This document shows, piece by piece, positions 22,628-34,770 of a stretch of 64,000 nt of DNA. The DNA lies in contig JAJTUQ010000002.1 of NCBI GenBank assembly GCA_021399445.1, forward strand, positions 7,564,001 to 7,628,000. Reading direction: 5' to 3'. The notes under the pieces were generated by a model, which did no database searches, was not told the origin of the DNA, and saw only the letters and a program-made list of their open reading frames with translations. The stretch is from Xylogone sp. PMI_703. Taxonomy: Eukaryota; Ascomycota; Leotiomycetes. Every line of letters starts with the position of its first letter. Position 1 is the first letter of the stretch. The position numbers and the translations under genes are program-made.

Positions 22628-25136
22628 ATGTTTCCTTTCCCGCTCACATCGCTGCTCCTGCTGCTCTCCCAGCATGCAGTGAGCACATCTGCAGCGGCAC
22701 TCCAGGCCAGAGCAAGCCCGAGTGCGACCGCTATATCTCCTGTGGTCTTTCCTCCATCGCAGAATTGGTATGGTATTGTGCACCATGCAACCCGCGCTGT
22801 AGCTGACATCTGAGAATCATAGGGATGGAGATGATGGACCATGGTCAAGCTTTGCTTTGAGGCTGGGTAACCCAGCGCAGGTCGTGCGGGTGCTTCCCGC
22901 GACAGCAGGAACTTTCACTACCGTCGTTCTTCCCTTGGGATGCAATACGACCAGCAATCCGATCGCATGTGCAGAGGCTCGCGGTAAACTCTTCGACCCA
23001 ACACAATCCAAGACATGGCAGGACAAAGGACCTTTTGGTCTGGGAGTGGAAAACAATCTGGGGTATTCGCCAGTGGCTGGAGAATTTGGAATTGATAGCG
23101 AGGGCTTTACTGTTGCGACTCTACCGAATCTTACATATCCCAATCAAATCATTGCGGGTATTGCTGTCAATGATTTCTATGTCGGTACTTTTGGTTTAGG
23201 GACGCAGCCAACCAACTTCTCGACCTTTGAGGATACACACCCGAGTTTTTTTACGTCCCTAAGGAACAACAATAATACACCTAGTTATACTTGGTCATAC
23301 ACTGCTGGCGCACAGTATCGTGAGTGTTCAATCTAGTTTCTATCTCCTGCGAACCTTTGCTGACTTTTATGTTACCTGCTGCAGAATTAACCGGTGTCCT
23401 GGGCACTCTCGTTTTCGGAGGATATGACAGCTCACTCTTCATCCCGAATAATCTCAGCATTCCAATGTCCCCGGATGTTTCACGTGATTTGGTAGTTGGT
23501 GTCCAAGGAATCACACTATCAAGCAACACATCCGCAGCGACGACGAATCTTCTCCCCTCCGGAGGTATCTTCTCCTTCGTGGACTCTACCCTTCCCTATA
23601 TATGGCTCCCATTAGATGCCTGCCAGGCTTTTGAGAGGGCTTTTGGATTGACTTGGAATGAGACCCACGAGTTGTACTTGGTCAATGATACTCTGCGCAC
23701 CTCGTTGCAGAATCGTAATCTGAGCGTCACGTTCACCTTGGGAGTGGGGACATCTGATGGAGAGACGGTTGACATCACCCTGCCATATGCTGCTTTTGAT
23801 AAGACAGCCACTCCTCCATTGGTGCCGAGCACTACGGGCTACTTTCCCCTCAAACGAGCTGCCAATGCTACTCAGTATACTCTTGGGCGGACGTTCCTTC
23901 AAGAAGCGTATGTCCTACTCTCGAGACTTTTGTTATGTACCGCGGCCGCTAATCATATGCTTCAATAGATATCTCATAGCTGACTATGAACGTAACAATT
24001 TTTCCTTGTCTCAATGTCAGTTTATACCCGGGGCGAAACAAAATATAGTCACCATCAGGTCACTGGCCGACGAGACCGCTCCGACAGGGGATACTGGTTC
24101 CAATAAACTTAGCGGTGGTGCCATAGCCGGCATAGTTATTGCACCTCTCGTGGTACTCCCTGGCATCTTCTTCATCTTTGCCTACAAAAGAAAGGTCTTT
24201 ATCTTCAAGGAGAAGCCGGCTGATATGGCAGAGCTTAGTTCAGACGAAGCTGGACCTTCCCGAGATCAAAATGCAGCTCCTAGTGCCTTTGCTGCAACCG
24301 CCGCCGCAGCAGCTGGCACGGATGGCGCGCACACAGATCCCACAAGCCCAGAGCTGGAAGGCGCAACACCGAAACCAGCCGTTGAGGCTATGAGTAAGCC
24401 AGTTGGCTCAGAGATGGAAGCGAATGATTTGACTGGGTTTTATGCCCCGAAGAGGGCTGAAATGGAGGGTGAACCTGGGAGAGCAGAGATGGAGGATTCC
24501 ACACCCGCTGCAACAGAATTGGGCACTAATTCCAGCAACGCAGTGCATGAAATGTTTGATGAAAGTGTGTACCGAGAGTTGGGTAACTCTGGGTCAGCAG
24601 CTACAGCGAGCTCACAACCTAGGGCTCGTGATGGCGCCCCTTCTGAGAGACCTTTCAGTTTTGTTGAAACACCTCTGAGCGCCCTGCAAAGTCCAATCTT
24701 ACCAGCATACCGAGCGCGGGAGGACGAGAATGGTACGTGGTCTTCGACCCTCAGTTCAGGCTTTGGAACAAGCTTAGCGGGTGGGTTAGCAGCGGCCGCA
24801 TCGTCTTCAAGTCACCCTGTCGATAGGAAAGAACCGATCGAGGAGGAGCCCGAGCAAGCGCAAGAGCCTCAAGCTCCCTCACAGCCGCAATCGCCGCAGA
24901 CACCGCAGACGCCACACACTATGCAGACTTTATCTCAAACAGACAGCCGGAAGCAGGCTCATTTAGCGGAGGAAATCAATGCCCTTATGTCCTCGTCATC
25001 GGGGCCGGTGCCTGAGTTCTCCCAGAGTCAGCATCAGGAAGGATCTACGGTGGGCCGGGAAGCGCCGGCAACAACAATAGCCGTCGAAGACGAGACAGGC
25101 CCAACGTCGTCAATCACCGATGAATCAAAACATTAA
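22628..25136 (+). CDS. Membrane-anchored aspartic peptidase (A1)-like protein, probable non-catalytic (about 775 aa)
   Basis: Exons 22628-22767, 22823-23319, 23385-23907 and 23969-25136 join in frame. A signal peptide (MFPFPLTSLLLLLSQHAVS) precedes an A1 fold. LGNPAQVVRVLP leads into A73-T74-A75-G76 where active enzymes carry the Asp-Thr-Gly-Ser/Thr catalytic loop, so the first catalytic Asp is absent. The second lobe keeps an Asp in FVDSTLPYIWLP but lacks the usual Gly after it. The lobe ends with LGRTFLQEAYLIADYE, typical of A1. A single membrane helix follows (GGAIAGIVIAPLVVLPGIFF), then a basic stop-transfer segment and a disordered cytoplasmic tail of about 320 residues with Ala, Pro/Gln and acidic repeats. 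The topology is a type I surface protein with a long inner tail, more like a receptor or wall sensor than a secreted protease (inference). Confidence 0.85.
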
Positions 25137-26571
25137 AGAGAAGTATCCGCAAAGGAAGAAGAGATGGGGCATTGAATACATGCCATGTAATTTAAGAGTG
25201 GAGATGACTTGTATATAATAACTATAACTTTATATAAGTAAATAGATCTTAATGAATGAAAGCTTTATACTTGATATAATTAATTTCCTTAAACTATTAA
25301 TAGTAACCTAATTATACTTTTACTTCTTTTCTACTTTAATCCCTCAAACTACACATATTGTCGACTCCCTGCCCCTGGATGCTGGGTCTCCAGCAGGTAT
25401 GCAGTGAAGCGAAACTCGGGATGTCTGTGACCAAGTAGTAGTACCTCCTGCAGTGTCTTGCCCTGTAGTCTCTCATCACGCTTGGCTCGTGCTCGGATTC
25501 GGTTTTCTCATTGTAGATAGAGGGTCACAATTGCTAGAACAACATCACACAGTGATGAAAACGCCGCATTGAGCGTGTGGCCTCGAGTATAATGAGGCGC
25601 ATGATGCGCCAAAGGTAGAGAGTGTGAGAATATAAGTCATCCAAGTAGGCAACACTTTATTTGGCGTAACTCATACACCAAATTTTAGGACCCAGCTTCC
25701 TGCACATGAGGATTGCGGGACTGGGATATCACTTAGCTTCAGCTTCTTGAACTCTTCAGATAAAGGTGTCCAACAGTTCAGATATTGTATAATTTATGAA
25801 GAATCCACTCAGACCGATATTGAATCGATTGCTAATCAAGTCTAATTCTTGTTCCATTCCTGTAACTTCTTTTTAGCAGAGTCTAAGTTTCGAGTATTTG
25901 AATGAGTAAGTACCCAATGCAAGTGCATTTCCAGAGTTGGATCCATTTCAAATCAGCGACAGTCCTAATTGAATTTATCTTCTTATCGATAGAGGGAAAT
26001 TAAAGCCCATACCGATCGATGAACGCAAAGAGGTACATAATGGTCAAAATTGGCAAAATGCGGAGATCATACTTCCGGCAGATTCTCTTCTCTACGTATA
26101 TGCTGGAACTTCCGACCATTATACTACTAAGGATTTTATTTATACCCAGTAAAAATGTATGATTTTGAACAATCAGCAGGTAACCAACGGAATTGGATTC
26201 GTAGCACTCTGTAATAATTGGGGCGACGAAATACTAAGAAAATTAACCATACAAACTAAATGCCAATTAGACAAGGTATGGCCCCTGGCAAAGGGACCCC
26301 AGAATTTTACTACTGTTTTGGAGCTTTCTTGATGACTTCTGGTATTGAGATTTTCGCGGGTATTTGTGAATTTAACGTTGAAACTGGTTGGCTCGAAACG
26401 ATACTATTATTGTACGTAACGATTTATTCAGTCGTTGACAGGGGTCGCTTGTTGAAGCTGGAGAGTACTATGCTGAGCCACATTCGCTGGCAGCTTCGCC
26501 TCATTCTTTTAGGTTGCGACGGTCTGCAATTTGTCTTCTTCCAAGAGCTGGTGATAGGATTATCAAAGAAG
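25137..26571. other. AT-rich intergenic region
   Basis: No independent gene is seen. The open frame of the NACHT gene's first exon reaches back to 26260, but the added residues (hydrophobic, no family pattern) look like untranslated leader. Long AT-only runs occur near 25230-25320. Confidence 0.5.
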
Positions 26572-29371
26572 ATGGACCCAAAAGACAATTCTGGGCTTCC
26601 TATCCGACTGGCAAGTGCGTCTCAGGTGTCTGATGCCTGGCAACTTGCGGTAGAGACTCATCTCTCTTCCTTGTCTGCCTTGCAAAGAGCAGCCTTCGTC
26701 GCTCCAGCCACTGCCGACGACTGCATGAATCTTATTGCAAAATCACTCCGTGTACGAGGCTTTTCACGAGTTCTGAGCAGAATGAGGCCTCTCATTGACC
26801 CTCTACGACGATTCGAATCTGTGATCGACGTGCTTGTGCAAACAAATGGTGGGCTCTGTTCTCCTATCTGGGGACCTCTCAAATTCGCTATGATGGTATG
26901 ACTGAGAGCGCAGAGTGAATATCTGTTCATTAACATGGGAGCTAGGTGGCCAGTGATCATATAGAAACAATTGAAAAGTTAGCAAAGGTTTTGCAGAGGA
27001 TCGTTGCGTCGCTCGGGCGCTATAGCAATTACGAGACCCTATTCAAAAATGACTTGAACACCCAAAGAGCCATTGGGGCCTTGTATAGCGATTTGATTGA
27101 TCTTTGTACTCGAGTAGTGAAATTCTACTCACGCCCTACTTTAAGTACGTCAATCTTCTGTGGTTAAAGCCAGGCCTTTAGTTGACCTGACTAATTCATA
27201 GCTAGCGTATTCACGTCCTTTGATAAGGAATTTCAGCAAGTATCAGACAATATCACTCATCACAGTACGGAAATCGACTGGGCGGCTAATGCAGCCAATA
27301 TTGAGGAAGCTCAAAATGCTCGAGGAGTTGAAGAGGCGGCACGATCAAGTAAGATTCGTTAGTTCTCCCTAGTGATTAGCTGACACTGCTAGGCAAAATG
27401 AAAGCCGATGTTCAGAAGTGGTTGTGTCCTGCCAACGTCCTTGATGATCTTTATCGATATCAGAGAGATTGTAGGGCTAATTCCTGCGATTGGGCGCTGG
27501 AAATACCCGAGGTTCAAACATTTTTGAGCTCTGAAACTCCTGAGATCTTGAGAATCGGCGGTGCGCCTGGAAGTGGAAAGTCCACCCTTCTTGCATTTCT
27601 AATTGGCCATATCATGAAAACCACCACCGGTGATGTGCTTTACTTCTTCTGTAAAGGAACTGATGAGAAGAAGAATCGCCCCTTTCAAGTTATACGGACG
27701 CTGATTTCACAAATTCTGGCAAGAGATGAATCTCTATATCCTTGGTTTGAGACACTTTACCAACAAAGCGGACAAGAGACGGCAGAATCGTTTGCAAGTT
27801 TGCATTCGTCTTTCCAGCTTGCATTGAGAAACACATCAAAGTCATCGATCCTTATCGTCATAGATGCACTAGATGAATGCCAAGAGGCTCGAGACCTTAT
27901 TATTTCCATATTGATGGCAACTGCTGAAACTAAGGTCCTCATCAAAGTCCTAATAACGGTACGTAATTCTCAGTGTCTACTTTGAAATGTAGCGTCATTG
28001 GTGAGCTTTGCTCTCAGGTTTCATTCCGTAAAGGATAGGATTGTTCAGGAGTACAGAATTCATAAAGATAGCACAATTCTAATAACCCCTCTCGAGTGAA
28101 CAATTACTGACCTGAAATTTTTAAAGTGCAGGGAAGATCCAGAGCTACTGGATTATTTCGATCGGCCGATACCAGAGCTGAAAATATCTAAGGATAAAGT
28201 TGAAAGATTTGTGTCCGAGTACATTGAAGATAGAGTTTCTAGGTGCAAACATATTTCTAAAACTGCTTTGGGGGTTGAGGTTCAAACGAAAGTAACTCAA
28301 GCCGCGGCTGGCCTATGGCTTTCAGCGCGCCTACTAATGGATGAGATACAGCGCCTGCCAAGCCGCGCATCTATTGCACGGCAACTCCAGGATATACCAA
28401 CTGGAATCGTTCAACTCTACCAACAGATATTTTCAACGATGGACGAATCGTTTTCTCCACTGCAGGTTAGATTGTCTCAACAAGTGTTCCTGTGGATTGA
28501 CATAGCAGACTTCGTGCAAGTGGGACGAAGTACTCTAGATCGTGCAATCCTAGATCTTGTGTTTCAAGCGGAAAATGGCGGCGAAGAGGTATTCGACTCA
28601 ATAGATTTGGCGCGGCAGCTATGTTCGCCACTTATTGAACTCCGCGGAGATGTGAATAATGAGAAAGTTAAGATCGAATTTGTCCATCACACGGCTGCTC
28701 AATTTCTTCGCATGTGCGGCGAACAAAGCACTTTCGAAATACCGCGGATTCTCAAGCCACAGCGATTAAAGGCTCTCTATCGTGGTAACACAGGTGTGTG
28801 GTATTTTGAGCAATCTCTAAAGTCAGATGTGATCTTGCAACAACTACGGTCTAACCCCCGCACGGATAACACTTGCGAGTACTTCGAGATGGCGTACGGT
28901 CTCTGGGATGCCTTCTTTCTAAAAGAGTTGCCCCCGTCGCTCAATGCCGATGAAATATTCACAGTTACCAGATTATGCGATAAGTTGACCGAGTTTCTAT
29001 TATCCGGGAGATGCTTGAAATGGATTGAAATGGCTATCATCATCAATTACGAATATGGGTTCGTCAATCTATGTGATAATGCTGAAAAAGCACTTTACGC
29101 GGCATACGATGGCGTATCAAGCCCGTTACTGCCCTTCTGCAGGTTCTCTACCGTCAGAAGGCAGTTCTTTACGGATTATGTATATGTTCTTTCGCTCACT
29201 GGGCCAACAGACTCATTGATAAAAAGGTCTGCATCGGTGCCAGAGGGTTTCAGCACGCGTCGAATTGCTGCCCAGCTCTTATCTCTCGGGAAACAATGGA
29301 CACACTTATATCACAGACCACGTCTACCCAACAGGGCGTCTCCGGTTGTTCTTAGGGTGATGAATCCCTGA
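26572..29371 (+). CDS. NACHT-type STAND NTPase (NLR-like), reading frame questionable at two junctions
   Basis: Clear exons are 26572-26895, 26946-27144, 27202-27348 and 27393-27958, followed by a long frame to 29371. The N-terminal about 270 residues form a helical domain like those found before fungal NACHT modules (RFESVIDVLVQTNGGLCSPIWG, then SDHIETIEKLAKVLQRI). Walker A is GGAPGSGKST and Walker B is LIVIDALDEC, both classic NACHT. The C-terminal part is helical with no ankyrin, WD40 or TPR repeats, unlike many fungal NLRs. After 27958 the frame meets TGA at 27986-27988 region and again at 28097. An intact model requires a 75 nt intron ending in AAAG (27959-28033) and a 36 nt intron (28096-28131). 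The more natural 59 nt intron ending CTCTCAG (28017) breaks the frame. The gene is either unusually spliced or decaying. Such proteins act in heterokaryon incompatibility and immunity. Confidence 0.75.
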
Positions 29372-29665
29372 ATATTAACTTCACCGGTTCTTCTCTTCTA
29401 GAACGAATTATCGATCTAATTATTTAAGTTATTTAAACGTTCTAAGAGTATTAACTCTTGTATAAGAAGTTAAGACAAGTTAGCTTATCTGATCTAAAGA
29501 GAATAATAGTTTCGTTATACCATAAGCACTCCATTCATCATTGAGTTCCCATAGTATGTGGCATATTTGACTAATATTCTAACATAACGAGTTATCAGTG
29601 GTTCTTACACCGATTATGGTGCATTTTTTCATATTCGTATCCATTTTTAACTATTGTTAGCCTTA

Positions 29666-32057
29666 CTATAGAATAGGCATCCCACTCCTGATAAAATCCA
29701 TTACTTGGATGGGACTGCTTTGATCGTACTTTGCAAAAGGATATGCCTTAACACCGCACCGAGATGTAGTAGTAACTTCGCCGGTTAACTCCTCTGCTTC
29801 AATACCCACACCATCCGAGGAGGAGAGCATTCGCTTCAAAATTAAACGCGTCAACAACCAATATTCTGCTGCGTGTCTCCAGAAGCCCAATTGCCGGCCT
29901 ACCTCCATCATTTCCACACGGACAGTACCCGCAACGTTTTCAGCAATAGGGATATCAAAGCTATCATCATCACCATTCAAAAAGCGCCGGTTCCAAACAG
30001 CTCTCCAGTTATTCATGCCATTCTGAACTGGTTCAAACTGCGTTTCAGAACTGATCATCACATGGTTGTGGAAGATGATGATTTGAAAAGCTATGCATTT
30101 TATTAGCGGGAAAGCGAGAGAGGGATCACTTATCGTGAGATAAACGTGCGCAAGTAAGCTACTTACCTTTCACAATTGCCCAGAAGTTGAGCAATGCGGT
30201 ATAAGCAAAGCGTTGGAGATCAACCTCATTCATTTTGTTCCGACAAAATGCTTGTAAGACCGAATAGAAGCATTCATCTGGCCGCTGTGGAAAAAGAGAG
30301 TGCCAATATTTGATATTCTGGAAGCATTTACTCGATGATTCAGCCTGAAAGCATGATTCAGGGTGCACCAACCCCATTTGGAGTTCACATAGGATCATCC
30401 TGGGTGGATGGTTATTCCAAGTGACGAACGCTGCGTCTAGAAGATAGGTGAGTAGAATGAGGCTGCTTCGTCAGTATAATTAGAAGCCCAATGCTACTTG
30501 AGAGGTGACCTCACCGAATTTTCTCCTCGGTGTAAATAAACTCCTCCCAGCTGAAGTTGTTCTCTGCCATTGATCTCATATCATGATGTCTAGCATTTGG
30601 GATGTCCAGATTTCTTATCATCTACAAGAAATTAGTGAAATGCATTAAATTATACCCCAGTCAAAGCATACAGCAACAACGGTATTGAAGCGACTCCGCC
30701 GAATACGGCTCTGCGCAGTATCGTTTCCATCCCAATTCTGAAACATGCATACTATATTCGCCGCTTGCAGTATTTGAAGTTGTTGTCGTCTTTTGCTCTT
30801 AGCAGATATGGATAGTGGATCTTGTCCCCATGCCATCCCACTTGTGTATTTATCACTAAAGACCATCTCTTCAATTATATCGAACCAGATATGAGCCTTC
30901 TCTCGGTCAGAACTCCGTGACGAGAGTCTCGCTCCCATTAATGCCATGGATGCTAGAAGCGTTGGTAATGTCGTGGCGTATTGGAAGCTGGGTCTGTGGA
31001 TGCAAGGCCAATTGGGTTGCCATAACTTCCAGTATAAATCTACGAATGCTCTCAAGTTTGCAGGGCAGAAGAACTGCCGTGCCATACCCTCAGTAATCTC
31101 CGTCCATTCCATCACAATAGTACTGTTATCAGTTTTAGATAGCAGGACTCGCTTGATTCCAGAGCAGATCTCCATTGTCTTCATCGTCAATGGGTCATCG
31201 TATAAAGAATCTAGTTTTACCGGGTCATTAGCTGATCCAGAAACAGGTTCAGTGCAAGCTTGCAAACCTTCCATACGTGGCATTGATGTACACTGATGGT
31301 CTACTTGACCATCAGCGCAATTCACCTGCGGTTGGGGTTGTAAAATCACATTCCACGAGTTGATATCTGGCTGCGAACAATAAACATGGTTCGATTCTAG
31401 CTTCATGACTCCTGGATCAATAAATGTCTCTACTAAGCCATTGCCACTGGAGAACTGCATCAAGAAGTTAAAACGATCGGTTGGATCACGGTCCACCCAG
31501 AGAGCGACGGGGTTGTCGAAGCTGAAAACATTCATTGCAGCTTCATCACTCCACGAATGATCCCACGGGAGTGGCAGGAGCGTCTCCTCTAGAGATATGT
31601 TAGACTCATGCTGCTCCTGCTGCCATGCCTGGCTCTGAACTCCAAGATCATCTGCTGTTGGCTCTAATAACTGCAAGTTCGAAGTAATTCGGTCACGATT
31701 AAGCAATACATGAGCGGGGTATGTGCATGGTTGATTGTGAGCAGCACAGTTATTACACGGGCTTGAGGACGAACAGGCGCGCTTCTGTCGAACACAACGG
31801 TCGCATGCCCGTCTGGTTGATCGTCTTGGTGGTCGTGAGATGGGAAGAGAGCTCCTCTCGCGCTGTCGTACAGGCCGAGCGGTGCAGGTAAGGCGATGGC
31901 GAACTAGGACATCACGACGCCTATAAGACTTGCCACAATGCGTACATACAAACGGACGAGTTGTGGTCCAGTGACTGTTCAGATGACGCTGTAGATGTTC
32001 GACTCGACCGAACGCTTGGTGACAAATAGGACATGCAAACTGACCCTCGGAGGACAT
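29666..32057 (-). CDS. Transcription factor with C2H2, C2HC and Zn2Cys6 fingers plus fungal regulatory domain (about 738 aa)
   Basis: Four exons join in frame: 32057-30672, 30621-30515, 30465-30167 and 30090-29666, with introns of 50, 49 and 76 nt. Finger 1 is C9, C12, H25, H29. Finger 2 is C38, C41, H54 with C58 as fourth ligand. A Zn2Cys6 binuclear cluster follows at 85-111 (C85, C88, C95, C101, C104, C111). The fungal transcription factor domain lies in the middle (FVDLYWKLWQPNWPCIHRPSF, LPTLLASMALMGARLS) and continues through LLTYLLDAAFVTWNNHPPRM across intron 2, which supports the splices. Nuclear regulator; regulons of this triple-finger class are poorly known. It lies tail-to-tail with the NACHT gene and about 1.3 kb from the SDR-amine oxidase-MFS group, which it could control (inference). 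Confidence 0.9.
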
Positions 32058-33398
32058 ATCAGGGCGACATGGATGTGTAGATAGAAGAGCAGTGGTGGAA
32101 GTATGCGGTGAACAGTCTCAGGTACAAGAATTGAAATTGTATGCTCTAGATAGAAAGCCAAAAAAGGGTCAATGACAGCGGGCAAAAGGAGGTGTTGATA
32201 CGTCCAAGTTATATACATAAACAAGCACATCAATGTGGCGCGGGAGAGGCTGTATTTAGGGTCTTGACGAGTACTCGTATACTCGTATTCCCGGCAACTC
32301 TCCACTTTTTACATAAGTGACTCTCAACTTTAAATTTTATGAATTATAAGCCAAATAGGCTAATTCTTAAAACATAAATATATTTAATATTGAGATCATC
32401 CTTGCGACTATACTCTTTCTATTTGTACTTTGGGAATAAGCACACATGAAATACTAAGATCAGGACATTCAGAGTTCCTTACGTGCCGTCCCGAATATCG
32501 GGCCGGATGTAATAACGCAGCCACTTGGTAGGTAATGAAGTGTGGAGATTGATGATGACGACGATGGACTTCTTCCGCTCCGCAGACCATGTCTATAACG
32601 GTCCTAGTCCTACTTATTTGCCTGTTTGCCTGGTGGAAACAGGTGAATCCAGGCGTTTCCTGCGTATGCCCGGCGTGCCGAGCCCAGTGTCGGAAATTGA
32701 TTCGATTGCAATAGAATACAGAATACTATTCTAATTTTAATCTAATAAAATGCTCAAAACTCGTTATTCAAGTCTGATCAAAAATACTTGAATTATTCAA
32801 ATAGCTATTCGAATAGTTTGCAGTCTTCCCCTAACACTTGCCCGAGTCCGATGAAGAGAAAGCTTGTGAAGCCAGGCCATCTACATAATAAGACAAATTA
32901 TTCATGATCAGCTATGAGTGCTTTACAATATAATCAAGGTCGTCTGAAAGCTGTTTTCATCCATAGCTTGAGAATTAGAAACGGGTTCATGAGGATGACA
33001 ACTGCCCGTATCGCCCTGACGAATTCTTACCTGAAATCGCTGAAGTCGCAAGGAAGCTTACAGGCCGGTCGGTGTGACATCTAAGTGGCTAATTCTTGAA
33101 CGCTATAATTCCTGGACAAGTACAGCGAATGTTGCATGATTTCAAGCAAACATTCAGTATAGTCTTTATGGATAGGTACAAAATCATAATCCACTGTAAG
33201 GTGGGGGCTCATAGTCATGACTAATAAGTCTCTTACAGGCGGGGTCTAGCCAAGTTGCGATAATGGGAAACGAGCTGTAAATGACTTCTCAGTTCTATGA
33301 GAAGGCAGTTCAACATCCAACACTTCATAATTGATTACTTTAAGTTCTCTAAGCTTTGTAGCCTAAAATTCACCTACGCTAGATCTAATTACTACAAG
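32058..33398. other. Divergent intergenic region upstream of regulator and SDR
   Basis: AT-rich with no coding frame. The short palindrome TATTCGAATA-like sequence occurs near 32808-32818. As both flanking genes are transcribed outward, this stretch holds both promoters, but no individual element could be assigned. Confidence 0.5.
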
Positions 33399-34555
33399 AT
33401 GGCGAAACCTGACAGTAAGACGTGGTTGGTGGTTGGAGCTTCACGAGGCATTGGTCTAGAATTGTGCCGTCAACTTGTGTCCAAGGGTGATGCAGTGATT
33501 GGAACTGTTCGGGACGCTGAAGCCCCGTGGAACGTAGGAGATGCGAAATCAACGACGACAAAGCTCGTTTGTGACGTGTCAGACAACAAGAGTATTTCAG
33601 TAAGAGAGAATCCTGCTCAAACTTCCACAGAGAAAGAGGTGGAGGACATAGCACTTATATCTGGTATCTTGACTAGGAATTTGCGGAAAAGCTTTCATCT
33701 CTAAATTTGAGCAGCATTGACTATGCGGTCATCAATGCAGGTGTTCTCAGATATCCAAATGTGTGTCCTTTGAATCTTGCCCTTAGCATTGGCTAGCTCT
33801 AACAGATTTAAAACACAGAGGACTCTTGATATGTAATTTTCTCACAAATCATTTATTCATGTGCTATTTTGTAATTGCATTGTTCTAGGTCGTTTGATAC
33901 ATTTGCGACGCATTTACATACAAATACGATAGGACCAATTATAACTGCCCAGAAGTTGCTCCAGACGGGGATCCAGATTGGCACAATAGCATTTATGTCT
34001 AGCGATTCTGGTTCAACGCAGTTATTCCGGGATCAAGAAGACGGGTATTTCATAAACTTTCCAAGTCTCTTTTGGAATATTCTTTTCGCTGACAGAGCCA
34101 GATTTGCCGCATATGCCGCTTCTAAAGCTGCCCTGAATCAAGCACTTAGAGTAGGTTCATTCAAATTCAGTAACTTGCGAGGATATCAAGTGATGCTTCA
34201 CGGTGCTGATTAGGACAGCATATGGCGGCTGAGCTTAAGCGGAAAGGGTCGAAGACAGTCATCCTAGCTCTTCATCCAGGTGAGGTATTAACGTGAGTCC
34301 GTCAAAGTATAATGAACCATGTTTGTATAGCTAAAGTAAGCTTACGATAGAGATATGGCGAATATTGATGTCTCATGGGAGATTGAAGGAGGCCAGATGA
34401 GTGCCGAGGAGTCAGTTAGGGGGCTATTGGATGTCATTCCTGCCAAAGGCTTGGATCAAAGCGGGACATTTTGGACTTGGGATAACCGGGTATGTAAGCT
34501 CAATTGAACTCATCTTTTCCTTTTGCTAATACTGAAACAGGAGCACCCTTGGTAG
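33399..34555 (+). CDS. Short-chain dehydrogenase/reductase, C-factor-like, eight exons (245 aa)
   Basis: Exons 33399-33599, 33677-33760, 33819-33832, 33889-34044, 34096-34150, 34219-34292, 34351-34489 and 34541-34555 join in frame to 245 codons. Rossmann motif GASRGIG (13-19) binds NAD(P), NAG is at 87-89, the catalytic Ser is in SSDSGS (138/140), and Tyr158-x-x-x-Lys162 is in YAASK. The C-terminus (LHPGEVLTDM, GTFWTWDN, ending EHPW) matches the C-signal-factor-like SDR group. Cytosolic NAD(P)-dependent carbonyl or alcohol oxidoreductase; substrate unknown. Two exons are tiny: 14 nt (third) and 15 nt (last). Every splice restores both frame and family motif, so the model is strong despite the fragmentation. 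It ends 215 bp from the convergent amine oxidase. Confidence 0.88.
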
Positions 34556-34770
34556 CACGGCATAGCCTTTTCTATGGAGAAAGCTGATGAAATGCCTTGT
34601 CATAGAATATATACTCTATCAATCCAGTAAACTCGCAAATAAAATCAATCGACCTAGACCTCATATATTGAGATCATCGTAACCAATACTAGTGTATATC
34701 ATACCCTAATAGCAGCCAAATTTCCCAAGTAGACTCCCAAGTGAATAGAGCATTGCAACTGTAAGCCAAT

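Noticed and set aside
26260..26571. N-terminal extension of the NACHT protein
   Set aside because: The frame is open but the added residues do not resemble the family's N-terminus; the ATG at 26572 gives a natural start.
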